NCBI GenBank assembly: GCA_963210315.1
Contig: OY723261.1
Coordinates: 1,798,001-1,862,000 of the forward strand
Direction: 5' to 3'
Origin: Rhynchopus euleeides
Lineage: Eukaryota > Euglenozoa > Diplonemea > Diplonemida > Diplonemidae
DNA: 64,000 nucleotides
The notes beneath the pieces are model-generated. The model had not been told where the DNA came from and ran no database searches. It saw only the letters and a program-made list of their open reading frames with translations. Both the position numbers and the translations under genes were made by a program. Below are positions 35,862-47,094 of this stretch, one piece after another (position 1 is the stretch's first letter; each line of letters starts with the position of its first letter).

Positions 35862-37389
35862 GGGGGGGTCATAAGCCCGTACAAAACCACATTTTTCAAC
35901 ATACCATCAGAACCGCCCTAATACCTGATCTGACCCGAAAATCCGACCCATACCCCCCCGGAAACCGTCTGGAGCCCACTTGTGACACCTGATACGCACT
36001 TTTGTGATGATTTTTTGGGGTCCTAAAAAATGTACCTCAGTTTCGTACCTTGCCTTTGTACCTGAACCACTCCCGACCGCAATATTTCGTTCTTTGCAAG
36101 GGAAGGGTGTCACTACGCTCACCCAGCACGCCGAGCAACACATGCCGCGTGCCCAGGGCCTCGCAGAGGTGTCAGATGCTGCTGCAGAGGGGTACCTTGC
36201 TCGAAAGAAGCCCGCCAAACGGGAGGTGTGCGGGGTCCCGGCAGAGAGCGTTGTGGCAGACCTGCGTAAGAAGAAAACGGCACACGACATCCGTGAGGCG
36301 ACATTATTTCGGGCGCTCCGTCGGGCTGGGTACATAGGAGAGCGAGTGGGACGTGGTGACGACAGATATATGAGGTGGTGCATCAACTGCACGCACGTGC
36401 GGAAAGCGGCGTTCCTTGCTGGCCAAGAAAGATGTCACCTGCACTCCTACTCCTCCCACTCGTCCTGCTCCTACCCCCACACCAACTGATGTGGGCAGTG
36501 AGAGTGATGGCAGCTCCAGAGCAGCAGATGATCTCGGAAGCGATGAGCGGGTCAGCCGGGCAGACTACCCCAGTCTGTACCGGAAGTACGAAGCGTTGCG
36601 GGCCCGCCATCACCGCCTCCAGGAGAGGACCCGAGGGTTAAGAGTAGGGTTGTACAGCGCCAGGGGAGAGTATTGAGTATTCCCCTGGCGTTGAGACATC
36701 CCTGGCGATCTTGCGGTCGCACTGTGGGGGCTGAGTCGGCAGGCAGATGCCTATCCAATGACTTTGTTGAGTCCTCACATGGTACACTCTCGTGCTGTCG
36801 AGACTGCGTGGTGTGCATATCCTGCGGGGCGCAAATTACACAGCACAAACATCACCAATTCGGCTCTCAGGGCGTACAATATCCCAACCGTGCCTTCACA
36901 GGCTGAGATCGACGAAGCAAAGACATCTACGCGCTGCCCACTAATGCCGATGCAGCCTCGCAGGCGTACGAAGTACTCACAATGACCCATCCGCGATCGA
37001 AGTACTACACCCAGGAGGTGGCTGAACTCATTCCGCTGGCGCAACAACACAACATTCCCACGAATCAGGTCAAGAAAGACCTTACCGAGGCACTGGGGAA
37101 GGCAACATGCGTGCCACCTGAGCCGGAACCACCGCAGAAAAGGCAAAGAACGAAATATTGCGGTCGGGAGTGGTTCAGGTACAAAGGCAAGGTACGAAAC
37201 TGAGGTACATTTTTTAGGACCCCAAAAAATCATCACAAAAGTGCGTATCAGGTGTCACAAGTGGGCTCCAGACGGTTTCCGGGGGGGTATGGGTCGGATT
37301 TTCGGGTCAGATCAGGTATTAGGGCGGTTCTGATGGTATGTTGAAATTTTTGGTATTTGTACGTTTTTAGGGGGGCTTATGACCCCCCC
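35862..37389. mobile_element. TA-flanked DNA element with ~240-bp terminal inverted repeats (1528 bp)
   Basis: Left arm 35862-36102 and right arm 37141-37389 are inverted copies, nearly identical over the inner ~200 bp. The tips read GGGGGGGTCATAAGCCC on both sides and are each bounded by TA (35860-35861, 37390-37391). TA duplication with very long inverted repeats fits a Tc1/mariner-related or similar TA-targeting family; the family is not recognised. The right end lies 241 bp before the SAM+C2 gene start, so it could contribute to that promoter. Confidence 0.8.
36103..37140 (+). pseudogene. decayed coding region inside the TA-flanked element
   Basis: Plus-strand fragments of protein-like sequence shift between frames: 36103-36420 reads EVSDAAAEGYLARKK and ATLFRALRRAGYIGERVG; 36416-36660 reads SRADYPSLYRKYEALRARHH, a likely coiled coil; 36982-37200 reads YYTQEVAELIPLAQQHNIP with a basic tail running into the right arm. 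Together they look like one small basic protein broken by frameshifts or introns. No transposase motif is recognised. Confidence 0.35.
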
Positions 37390-37631
37390 TACCCCCCCCC
37401 CCACCTCACACTACACAACAGCCACACCAGGAGGGGTGGGTTCTTGGCCCCCTTCCCCCCCCTTCCTCCACACGACACACAACACTCTTGTTACTCCGCT
37501 TCAAGCACCCGGGTGCGGAACGGGCCGTCGCGTTACTCGGTTTGGAGGAGATTTGCTCTCTTCCTGCCTGAGTCTTGAGCACAGGCGGAGCGGGGGCCCG
37601 TGTCGCGGGTGGGTCGAGGGGCCCAGCCCAG

Positions 37632-39672
37632 ATGGGTGGCGTTCCGGAGTTTCTGAAGCAGCACGGGCTTGAGGAGTATGGTGCAGTTTTTGCCGAGAAT
37701 GGGTTTGACGACATGGCGGACGTGCTGCAGCTGACGGACAGCGATCTGCTGGCCATCGGGATCGACAAGTTGGGGCACAGACGAAAAATCATGCGGGTCC
37801 TCGAGGCCAATGCGCCGAAGAAGGCGCTGTCACGCAGCGGCTACGCCTCAAAACGCCCGGGCGAGATGGCCTTCATCCCCCCGCCCGCTCCGGAGGGCGC
37901 GCCGGAGGCGCAGCTGGGTGAGGAGGTGATGGATGACGAAAATGAATTTGCGCCCAAGTCGCACCATAGGAAGGGGCGGCGTCGGAGCAACACATACACC
38001 CCGTCGTCCCCCGTGATGAAGGTGCGTACGCAGCCCCGCATGCACCACGGGGGTGACAAGATAGTGGTGGAGGTGCTTGCGGCAAAGCTGGAGGACAAGG
38101 AGAAGCAGTCGCCCCAGGTGAAAATGTCGGTGTGCAAGACGATCGACTCGAAGGGGATCCCCATTGAGTCGACGGTGCGGCGCACCTCGGTGCTGGAGGG
38201 CAACCACCCGGCTTGGCATGAGGTGTTTGAGTTCCCAGCGATCCTCACGGACCAGACCTATCTGGTCTTCGCCGTGAATTCGAAGAATGGGTTCAGCAGC
38301 AAACGTATCGGGCTGATCGCCATTCCGATGAAGTTCTTCGTGCCCTTCACAGACGAGACGGTTGTCGACAACTGGTTCCCCTTGAAGCTGGGGCAGGGAC
38401 AGCGGACTGGGGAGATCCATTTGCGTCTCCGTGTCCCTGGTGGCGTGCCCTCGCAGGTGGGCAAGGCGTATAAGGTGATGGGTGTGAAGATGGACACGCG
38501 CAAGCTTGTCGTGGAGGTGATTGAGGCGATGGTGCCCCTCTCCAGCAAGGGGAATGCCCGGTCGACGTACGTCAAGCTGACTCTGCCTGACAAGGACTTT
38601 GTGTGCCGTGAGACCACTGTGCGGAAGGAGACAAAGCACCCTCGGTGGTACGAATCGTTCGACTTCTTCACAGAGGTGAAGAACAGCCAGGTGTGTCCCT
38701 GTGGGAATTGAGGCCAGTTCAGTTTAGCTTTGTTGCGGACACAACGTCCCTGACAAAGGTGCACATGGTTATCGCATTGTTAGCACAGTCACATAGAACA
38801 TCGAAACCTGGTTCGATTGACATGCCATCGGTTTGAGCACAACCACCACCCCACCCTGCAACCCCCCCTCACCCCTTCGCAGTACCTTATCGTGAAGCTG
38901 AAGAACCACAAGCTCATGTCGCACAAGACACTGGGCATCGCAAAGATCCCACTCCTCTTCTTCCTGTCTCTCAAGGACAAGGCCGAGCTGGACAGCTGGT
39001 TCGTCTGCAGAGACGTTGACGGGCGTGAGGCCGGGATGGTCCGGGCCCGCATGTACGTGCGGACAAGGGTATGCCCACACTTGCACATTACTGGTTGGGA
39101 GGAGTGCACAACACGACGAGAGCGAGGGGGCAAGGCACAGCCCCACCACCCCACCCTGGGCGATTGTGCGTCTGCATATGACACACCACATCCAGATGCC
39201 ACACTTCAGTCTTCATCGCCCAACACCAAACCACACACAACCCCCCTCGCAGACGGACTCCGAGCGTGGCCAGATGTGGGGACGCGAGTCGGGGGTGCCT
39301 GTCGCATCGCCTGTGCCGAACCTCCCTCTGCCCTCGAAGAACAGCCCCTTGGCAGATGCCGTCAGGGCACGCACCGCGCAGGTCAACGCCGAGCGCGCAG
39401 CAATGGTGGCCTCGACGGAGTCGTCTGCGCCTCTGCTGCAGGACGAGCAGCTGGAGGAGGAAGGCGATGTGGACGAGGAAGCCGAGGAGGACCTGGACCA
39501 GGAGGACGAGGAAGAGGTGGAGGAGGACGACACGTGGGATGTCGACGACCATGAGGAGGACATGACCCCATACTCCCCGACGCGTGCACAGCAGTCAGGG
39601 GGGGTCTTCTGGCCGCCGCCGGACGGGAAGCGCGTCGACTCAGACCTCGTGCAGGATGGGCCTGCTGACTGA
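37632..39672 (+). CDS. SAM domain plus tandem C2-domain protein, three exons
   Basis: 554-aa predicted membrane- or lipid-associated adaptor. Exons 37632-38690, 38883-39068, 39253-39672; introns of 192 bp (GTGTGT...GCAG) and 184 bp (GTATGC...GCAG), both phase 0. Residues 4-58 form a SAM domain (VPEFLKQHGLEEYGAVF...LTDSDLLAIGI), used for protein oligomerisation. Two C2-like beta-sandwiches follow: about 141-265 (DKIVVEVLAAKLED) and about 290-415 (RKLVVEVIEAMVPL); the second is continuous only after splicing intron 1. The last ~100 residues are acidic (runs of Glu/Asp) and Pro-rich. The Asp residues of classical Ca2+ loops are not evident, so Ca2+ binding is doubtful. The frame opens earlier with TTG, but 37632 is the first ATG and sits just before the SAM domain. 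Confidence 0.85.
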
Positions 39673-41492
39673 GCCCCTCCCTCCACAATCGTGACTCGGG
39701 TGGTGTTGCGGTGCCAAGCGCGAACAATTCTGTTTTGAAACTCAGTCGTCATACTTCTGTGTCGTGCTGTCCTCAGCTGTGTAGCCGGTGTCCATCTCAG
39801 CTGGGGAGGTGTGGTCCGTTCATATGGTGTATACCTTTTTTGCCTTGCTTTCTTCTGGCTCCAGTGCTCCGGTGGGTCGGTCGCCCAGCCCCCCCCCCCC
39901 GCCCCTATGATATATCTTCTGCCCTCATTTCCGCTCTGGGAATCCGTTTCTCCTTCTCCGCCAGGGAAAAAAAACTATATATGCCGCGCCATTTCCGATA
40001 CCATTTTGTACATTTCGGGGTGTCTTCGCGACGGGTGTCAAAACCTGGCGTGTTGTTGGTGCACCCCCTCCCCCCTCCTTTTTCAGAGGAGAACAAAAAC
40101 CGCCGGACTTTATCGTGCAGAAGAACTGTGCCCACAGCGAAACCACACCCCTTCCAACTCCAAGAGTCCCTCCCCGCCCCTCGCCCCCTGAAGGCGGAAA
40201 ACAGAGACATTGGGGCCCTCACTCAGAAGTGCAGTGAAGTGAGGCACTCTCACAAGATGGAGATAACCTGACACAGTTTGATGCAGAGTCAGGAGGCGCC
40301 CCTCTATTGCAAGCCATGCCAGCGATGACTGAAGCCATCGCCATCCGGCGCTGGGGTTGGGCAATGGCAGTGCTTTCAAGACACAGCCAAACCTGGCGGG
40401 CATCTGCTCTGCGTTGAACTGCGGCAGCATGTCGCCATGGTATGGCGGAACAGAATGCTTCCCGAGCATGTGTTGTTTGTGAGGGTTTGGCGTGGCCAAC
40501 TGGTGGAACTTTCTGCCTTATTTCGTTTTGCTGGATCTTGCGACCCCCCCTTCCCCCCACTCGCACCAGTCCATCAGACTGTGGGGTGTGGCACGCACAA
40601 CGAGTTCCTTTTTTTCCTCCGCGCGCCAGCAAACCAGCATTTCGAGAAGCCGCCTGGGTTTTTTTTTGTTGCCACGTAAACTTTGTTCGGCCTTCACACT
40701 GCCCACGCCAGAGGCACAGATTCTCTCCCCCTTGGGGTCTGCGTTCCAACAAGGAAACCCCCCTTTGACCCCAGCTGTGATGCGTGCACACCCCCACCCC
40801 ACCCCCCAAACGAGTGAAGGGAGGTCTCTGGACCCTCCCTGTCTCTGGAGGCCCCTGTGCTTTACTTTTCTCCACTTCATCCCCCCTCCCCTCCCCCCCC
40901 CCCCCCCCCACGAGCGGCGAAAATGACCCCTGGAGGAGTAACTGTTGTCCCGGAACCCCGAGTTCCCCTCCTGCCATCGTGCCCGATCTTTGTTGTATCT
41001 GAAAACCCGCTTTAAACACTCTAGCCTCTGAAGGTCGTTCACATGGACATGCAAGGGAGGGGGGGGGGGGGTGCGGTGGAGGTGAGCGTAGACAAGCGCT
41101 CACAGCCACGGCACACCTTACACAAGTTCGAAAACCACTGAGTGGGGGGGGGGGTGGGGGTGGGGGAGCGTGTGTCCTGGGTGGGAACAGACGGGTGTAC
41201 AGCTGAGCCCCCCCCCCCCCCCCCCAGCGCACTGCCGAAATAGCGTGCAGGCGAGTTTCTCCAAGAAGAAGTACTCCCCTCTCCCACCCCCCACCCCCTC
41301 CGGACATTCTTTGCCCCCCTTCGAAGCGATATAGATGCAAAAGGGAAACCCCCCCCCCCCAACTCCAAACTGCATCTCCCCCTCAACACACCAACCGCTC
41401 TCTGCAGACACACACCCCCGCTCCTTCCCTCTGTCTCCCCCTCCACACCCCCTCTCTTCTGAGCTGGGGGCGGTTGTTTTGTCACCCCCACG
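39673..41492. other. intergenic, C/G-tract rich
   Basis: No gene seen. C-tracts at 39891-39901, 40893-40909 and 41208-41225, G-tracts at 41058-41071. ACGAGTGAAGGGAG lies at about 40812, about 680 bp before the next start codon. Short frames are compositional. Confidence 0.5.
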
Positions 41493-43514
41493 ATGCGCAC
41501 CGAGCCGGCGGATAGCCGGCGGGGGAGCGACCGCAGCTCCCTGCCGCCCGACGCCTACGCCTACACCAAGGTTGATGACACTGAGGCTTACCCCCACATG
41601 CGCATGTCCCCTCGGGCCGGACTCCCCTCGCAGCGCCTCGCTGGGGGCAGCGCACGCAGCTTCTCCTCGATGTCGGATGTCAACAAAGGGCGCAGCCCGC
41701 CTGCTGGGAGGCTGCGGTCGCCACGCGCCTCTCCACTGGCGCCTGGCCTATCCACAACAACGCAGAGGCGTGCCCCAGACCTGGGTGCCAGCCGCTGGGG
41801 TGGCGGAGGCGGCGACCGCCCCCTCCTCTCCGGCCTGGGCCTGCCGGGGCCCTCCGCCGCCGCGGGCCGCCTCTCCCCGTCGCGCAGCGCAGGCCGCATG
41901 TCGCCCACAGCGAGCCACGGCGGCATGCTGCCGCCCGCAGCATTCCTGCCCCCCAACCCGCTGCCTCTCCCCACCACGCAGCAGCACTTTGGGCACAGCC
42001 GGGCACCGCCTGCCGTGCCGAGCTCCCCCACTGGGGGCTGGCGTGGCCCAAACAGCTATCCCTCGGGTGGGGGTGGGGGTGGCGGCCCCAGCCAGCCCAC
42101 CGCAGCCCCAGTCTACATCACCGTTGGGAGTGCCGGGGATCCCGTGTTTGAAGGTGGCGGAGGTGGCGGTGTCCCCGAGGGGGGTGGTGGTGGTGGTGGC
42201 GGTGGCGCGCCCACCACCCCTGCTGCGGGGCAGCACCCCGCATCGCAGCCGCCGCACTTCTCCGGCACCCCGTGGTTTCCCGGAGGGGGCGGTGCTGCCG
42301 AGGGGCCTGCGGCCCCCTCGCTCACCCCTGGTGGCGGGCGGGGCGCAGCGGTGCCGCTCATCCCGGTCCCCTCTCCGAGGGTGCCGGCGGCGTTGGTGCC
42401 GGGCGGGGTGGGGGGTGGGGATGTGCGGGGGGCACGACCTTACCGGGGGCTGACGTCGACGGCGCATCCGGAGACACTGCGGGTTTTGAAGAAGACCGGT
42501 GTGCCGGATCACGACCCGGGGGTGCTCGCCCTGCGCGTGGTGCAGCCGGTGTGGTGGGGGCAGAACACCCCGCCCCTCGCTGAGTGGCGTGACGCCGGTG
42601 GGAGCGGCGGCTCCCGCCAGGCGACGCAGCAGCAGCAGCACACCGCGGCAGCCCCATACCCCCAGCACGACCACCCCCCGCTGGGGGCGCTCCCCGTTGC
42701 CACGGAGCTGGGTGACGGCGAGAGTATTCCCCCATCGCCCGGCAGCGAGATGCTGGCGGAGGAGGCGGCGCCCCCTTCGGCCCACCTGGGAGGGGACACG
42801 ACTGCCGCGGAGGTCATCCGGCAGCTGTTCCACGTGAAGGGGCTGGGGGAGGACCACGCGCATGCGATGTCGCCGTGGCTGGACAATCCCACCCTCCTCA
42901 GCGCCATCGACAAGCACCTCTCCCACCAGGTCCCCCTCACGCGCTACGGGCTCCGCACAGACCCGGAGGAGAGGTGGTTTCTGATAGTCTCCTTCGCAGA
43001 TCGGGAGAAGCGAATGGTGCCCTGGCTGATCTGGCTTGAGTACAGCCCCAACGGGGATGCCGATATGCGGGATCGGTGCCCCCTCGATTCTCTCATCTCG
43101 TTTAAGGCGGGGAAGTGGTGCTCCGACTCACCTGGGTTTGCCCCGCACGTCAGGCCGAATGGGATCCTGTCTGCCGCAAACAATGTTGTGACGGATACAC
43201 CGCGTGAGGTGGTGGCCAGCGAGCTGCAGGGCTGCATGGTGCTCGGGTTTAAGAAGAGGACCCTGGAGCTGCACTGCTCGTCGCGTGACGATTGGATGTC
43301 TCTGGTGAAGGTGTTCAAATCCATCGTGCAGATCAACGGGGAGGCTCGCAAGCAGGCCGAGGCAAGGGCGGGGGTTCCGTCCGCAGCACGGCACCACAGC
43401 CAGCCTGTGAACCAGGCGGCGTCGCAGCAACCACACCTCGAGCCGACAAACCTGCAGCTCGACTCGCGCCCTCCGCGGAGGAAATCCAGCGTGCCGGTGA
43501 CAGGGCGGATATAG
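41493..43514 (+). CDS. low-complexity protein with C-terminal PH-like domain
   Basis: 673 aa, single exon. The first ~450 residues are Pro/Gly/Ser-rich and disordered with several Gly runs encoded by GGT/GGC repeats (42065-42210). Residues about 481-620 look like a pleckstrin-homology-type fold: RWFLIVSFADREKRMVPWLI strand pattern, a mid-region SFKAGKWCSD and a closing helix DDWMSLVKVFKSIVQI after LELHCSS, as PH domains end. Such domains bind phosphoinositides or proteins at membranes. The start ATG follows a C-rich leader (GTCACCCCCACG). The homology call rests on pattern only. The tail after 620 is Gln/Pro-rich. Confidence 0.7.
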   Translation: MRTEPADSRRGSDRSSLPPDAYAYTKVDDTEAYPHMRMSPRAGLPSQRLAGGSARSFSSMSDVNKGRSPPAGRLRSPRASPLAPGLSTTTQRRAPDLGASRWGGGGGDRPLLSGLGLPGPSAAAGRLSPSRSAGRMSPTASHGGMLPPAAFLPPNPLPLPTTQQHFGHSRAPPAVPSSPTGGWRGPNSYPSGGGGGGGPSQPTAAPVYITVGSAGDPVFEGGGGGGVPEGGGGGGGGGAPTTPAAGQHPASQPPHFSGTPWFPGGGGAAEGPAAPSLTPGGGRGAAVPLIPVPSPRVPAALVPGGVGGGDVRGARPYRGLTSTAHPETLRVLKKTGVPDHDPGVLALRVVQPVWWGQNTPPLAEWRDAGGSGGSRQATQQQQHTAAAPYPQHDHPPLGALPVATELGDGESIPPSPGSEMLAEEAAPPSAHLGGDTTAAEVIRQLFHVKGLGEDHAHAMSPWLDNPTLLSAIDKHLSHQVPLTRYGLRTDPEERWFLIVSFADREKRMVPWLIWLEYSPNGDADMRDRCPLDSLISFKAGKWCSDSPGFAPHVRPNGILSAANNVVTDTPREVVASELQGCMVLGFKKRTLELHCSSRDDWMSLVKVFKSIVQINGEARKQAEARAGVPSAARHHSQPVNQAASQQPHLEPTNLQLDSRPPRRKSSVPVTGRI

Positions 43515-44632
43515 AGCGAGATAGATAGACAGAGAGAGAGAACTTAACACAGTCTCCGCGTGTAGCTCCCCGGCACCTCCTGCATACGCAGTGTGTGATA
43601 TATGTGACGCACAAAACAAGTTCTCTTCGCAACGCTACGCTATTGCGTCCAAGAGAGAGATCGGCATCTGCATATTATTAGCCCCTATCCCCGTCGCGCT
43701 GCGCCGTCTGAGCAGCCCCCCCCCCACCCCCACCCCCGCGTTGTTGTATTCTGGAGAGCGGGGGAGCGGGGTGGGGGAGGGTCTGATGGACGGATCAAGG
43801 GGTTACGTTCGTCCGTTGTTTCCCGTTTCAAACCAAAGGATTGGCGGCGTGTTCCCCTTTGGCGAAGACAGGCCGAACACATCACTGGATCTCAGACACA
43901 CCCCTGCATAACGAGTGAAGGGAGATCATCCTTGTGCTTCCTTCCACTTCTATTTCGATTCCCCCCTTGGCGAGTCCACCTTGTAGGGGTGGGTTTGTGT
44001 TGTGTGTATCCAGGCCCTCGCCCCTGGCTGCCCCCTAGCCTCGTCAGACCCCCTCTGGGTGGTTCTGCTCGTACCCCCCGACACCTTGCGCAGTATATAG
44101 TGGGGCGGGAGGTGTTCTGTGTTGGGTGCCCTGGAGGGGCCACCAGTGGAGGGCGTCACACACAAACTCCTACTCTGCCTCCCATGCGCTCCCCACACAG
44201 TCTGTACGAATAGAGCCGGCAGTAGATACTTCACGACGGCAGATTAAAACCCCCCCTGGCCCCACCCACACCCCACCCTTGGTGTTTCAAAAATAAAATG
44301 ACCCGACTCCCCCTCGCTGCGATGTCCACTCTTCCTCCCCGACGCAACCACCCCTGCGCCCTAAACCAGGCAGTGGGGTCTGTGCCACCCCCACAGCACA
44401 CACGAGAGGGGGTATACATACACATTCCTGCCCATCACTCCCCCCTTCCCTTCGGCAGTATATAGCACCGGATCTACAACACAACCTGCATATCCGGGTG
44501 AAGGGGTATCGCTTTTTTTTGTGCTTCCCTCTACTGCACCACCCCAACCACACCCTCTTCGGGAGCCACGCCGCGCCCCCGCCCCCCTCCCTCTGCTGGG
44601 GCATCCGAGAGGCTGGGGGGGGAGGTGGTGAG
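43515..44632. other. intergenic / upstream region of the DENN gene
   Basis: Contains two related blocks: CCTGCATAACGAGTGAAGGG at 43901-43920 followed by TGTGCTTCCTTCCAC, and CCTGCATATCCGGGTGAAGG at 44485-44504 followed by TGTGCTTCCCTCTAC. Each lies near a TATATA (44094-44099 and 44458-44463 for the second). No gene seen. Confidence 0.45.
44456..44504 (+). promoter_or_regulatory. candidate core promoter of the DENN gene
   Basis: GCAGTATATAG at about 44455-44465 lies roughly 30 bp before a block (CCTGCATATCCGGGTGAAGG) that recurs in variant form at 43901, 17294 and 40806. TATA-like position relative to a shared block is suggestive of a transcription start, about 130-170 bp before ATG 44633. 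Inference only. Confidence 0.3.
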
Positions 44633-46909
44633 ATGTCGACAGATGTGAGGTCCCTATATGACCTGTGCAGCAGCGGTGAGAATGTCGTTGAGTTCGTCGC
44701 CCTCGCTGAGTTTGACATCGACCTGGGCGCCGTGGTGCGGGCCCGCGTCCCTGACACGGGAGGTGCCGACAGCCAATACCTCAGCGAGCAGATGCTGCCC
44801 GACCGGAGCGAAGGCTACTCCGAACAGCGCGTCACCTTCTTCATGAACCGCGCCGACGAGGCAGCCGCAACCGCACCCCCAACACCCTCCGAACGGGAGA
44901 GCGCCCTGCCCACCTCTCCCGTCGCACCCGCTGCCCCCACCACCGCAGAGGTGTGCAGCCTCAACGCCCTGACATACCGCTTCAACCCTACCTCCGGGGA
45001 GTGGGTCCGCCTCGGGAAGCTCGCGGAGGAGAGCGTGCACTTTGGCTTTGTCGACCCCGACTCCCAGATGCAGAAGGCACCCCGGAACAGGACGACGTGC
45101 GAGCTGTTCATCCGTGGGGGTGGGTCGGGCAGCGCGGAGGAGCCGCTGCACTCCCTCGTCATCACGCCGCAGGTCGGTGTGGAGGAGACACGATCCCCCG
45201 CCTGCAGCCCCTGCGGGGAGCGCCCCGCGATGTTCGCCCTCTCCGACACGGGGTGTGGTTTCCAGCTGGGCATCGCCCTGCCGGGATCCCCCGCTGCGCT
45301 GCCCGCCACACCCCAGCCAGCTTCGCCCACCGAAGCCCCAACCGCAGACACCCCGACAGACGCCGAGGTGTTCCGCATGTGGCTGCAGGGGAAGCGTGCC
45401 TTCCGCCAGGCCCCCCCACCACCCGCGACCCCCCCTGCAGTGGTGGCGCCTCGCCTGGCTGGGCAGGGCGGCGCTGCGGCGTCACACCCGTGGGGTGTGT
45501 GCACCCCGGAGACGCCATTTCTCTACTGCCTGAGCATCACGAAGAGGAGGCACGACCCGTCGGTGAGGCGTGGCGCTGTCATGAAGGGCATATCCATCGG
45601 CTGCCGCAACCCCGTTGCGCTCGGGGCATTTGAGCCGATTCTCGATGCGGCGCTCGACAGGTGCCTTGGCCTGAAGGAGGGGGGTGTGCCGGTTCTCCAG
45701 AGGGAGATTGTGCAGGAGGTTTACACCCGGCTGAACGACAGGGAGGCTTTGCAGCTGGGTGCAGGGGGTGGCCTGCCAGAGCATCTGAGGGAGGTGTCCC
45801 CTGCGAAGTTCAACGTGTGGAAGCATGTGATACGCAAAGAGGAGAAGGTGGTGCACTCCCCAGAGGTTTCCCTCCGCCTCCCCGAGGATCAGGCAGGCGG
45901 TGTGTCGGACTCCGCCGGCGAGGCACAGCCGGTTGAGCGGGGGGAGGTGCAGTTCCGAGCAAAGCTCCCCCTCTACAGCTCCGACCTGGCTGTCGCGGAG
46001 GCGGCGGGTCGCCTCTCCATGTTTCTGGAGGTGTTCCGTGAGGCATCCCTCTCCATAGTCAACGAGATGATGCTGGGCAGGCGGGTCGTCTTCCTTTCTT
46101 ATAAAAAATCCGCCGGGGACCTCTGCAAGGTTGTGATGGCTGTCGCTTCGCTGGTTATCCCCCTCACTCGAGGGTATCTGCAGAGCAGGACATTTCCCTA
46201 CTCATCCCTGACATGCATGTCAGCTTGGATGCATCTTAAGTCGTGCCTGGTGGGGACCACCAATCCCATGTTTGAGCAGCGCACCGAGTGGTGGGATGTC
46301 CTCTGCAACGTCGATACCGGGAAGGTGAAGTTTGGCAAATCGCTTGCTGCGAATCCGAAGGAGAAGGAGCCGGAGGCTGATCTGTCGTTTCTCACCAAGA
46401 TGCTGCAGAGCTACAGCTCGCGGGCAGAGGAGGATGTCGAACCGTATCTGAGATACCACTTCTCCGAATACCTCGCGTCGATGCGGAGGGAAGGGGCAGA
46501 CACCGAGGCGGTGCAGAGGGTGAAGAGATGGCGGATATCCGGGCTGCTTCAGTTTCAGGCATCGCTGGTTCCGGCGTGCATTCAGTCCGCGAGGCAATCT
46601 CTGCAGAAGCTCAGGTCGGGCGCGGCGTTAACGGAGGACGATGCGATTCTCATATTCCAATCGCTTGTGAAGACCGTGAGGGAGCAGGGCGACTTGATGC
46701 ACCTCCTGTCCCTGATGCCCAGGGAGGCGGACGGGCTGTTCCCCATCGCCCTGGGCCTCTTCCACCCGTCCTACGCTGTGAAGCTCCCTTGTGTTGCCTT
46801 CCTGCGGAGGCTCGATACGTTCCCGGAGGGGAAGCTGACGATGCATTCCCTCAACCCTTTCCTCCTGCTTGCGTATGAGAGGAATGCGAAGCTGATGCCC
46901 ACCACCTGA
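44633..46909 (+). CDS. Afi1-like DENN/SPA-domain protein
   Basis: 758 aa, single exon. The family (Afi1 docking domain plus SPA/AVL9-DENND6-type DENN) links small GTPases to polarised vesicle traffic. The N-terminal hallmark VEFVALAEFDIDLGAVVRAR appears near residues 18-38, followed by LSEQMLPDRSE and a FFMNR-type end of that block. From about residue 296 the DENN core begins (FLYCLSITKRRHDPSVRRGA), continues through VFLSYKKSAGDLCKVVMAV (~486) and the diagnostic GTTNPMFEQRTEWWDVLCNV (~545). Residues ~215-295 are a Pro/Ala-rich insert. The frame is open upstream with GTG, but ATG 44633 places the conserved domain directly after the start. No catalytic assignment to a specific Rab/Arf is possible. 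Confidence 0.85.
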   Translation: MSTDVRSLYDLCSSGENVVEFVALAEFDIDLGAVVRARVPDTGGADSQYLSEQMLPDRSEGYSEQRVTFFMNRADEAAATAPPTPSERESALPTSPVAPAAPTTAEVCSLNALTYRFNPTSGEWVRLGKLAEESVHFGFVDPDSQMQKAPRNRTTCELFIRGGGSGSAEEPLHSLVITPQVGVEETRSPACSPCGERPAMFALSDTGCGFQLGIALPGSPAALPATPQPASPTEAPTADTPTDAEVFRMWLQGKRAFRQAPPPPATPPAVVAPRLAGQGGAAASHPWGVCTPETPFLYCLSITKRRHDPSVRRGAVMKGISIGCRNPVALGAFEPILDAALDRCLGLKEGGVPVLQREIVQEVYTRLNDREALQLGAGGGLPEHLREVSPAKFNVWKHVIRKEEKVVHSPEVSLRLPEDQAGGVSDSAGEAQPVERGEVQFRAKLPLYSSDLAVAEAAGRLSMFLEVFREASLSIVNEMMLGRRVVFLSYKKSAGDLCKVVMAVASLVIPLTRGYLQSRTFPYSSLTCMSAWMHLKSCLVGTTNPMFEQRTEWWDVLCNVDTGKVKFGKSLAANPKEKEPEADLSFLTKMLQSYSSRAEEDVEPYLRYHFSEYLASMRREGADTEAVQRVKRWRISGLLQFQASLVPACIQSARQSLQKLRSGAALTEDDAILIFQSLVKTVREQGDLMHLLSLMPREADGLFPIALGLFHPSYAVKLPCVAFLRRLDTFPEGKLTMHSLNPFLLLAYERNAKLMPTT

Positions 46910-47094
46910 GGCGGTGAGGTGGGCGGGTATCGTGCAGGGTGGGAGGGGGGGGGCGGACCTCTTTGCTCTATAGGTTGTGCTTTTGTGTCGTTTTGAAGCT
47001 TCCCGCACACACATGTCACGAACCCTCTCGTATGGTGGAGGAGGTGGTGTGGCGCTTTCCGCTGGGTGGTTGTGTGCGGAATGATTTGGGAGTG

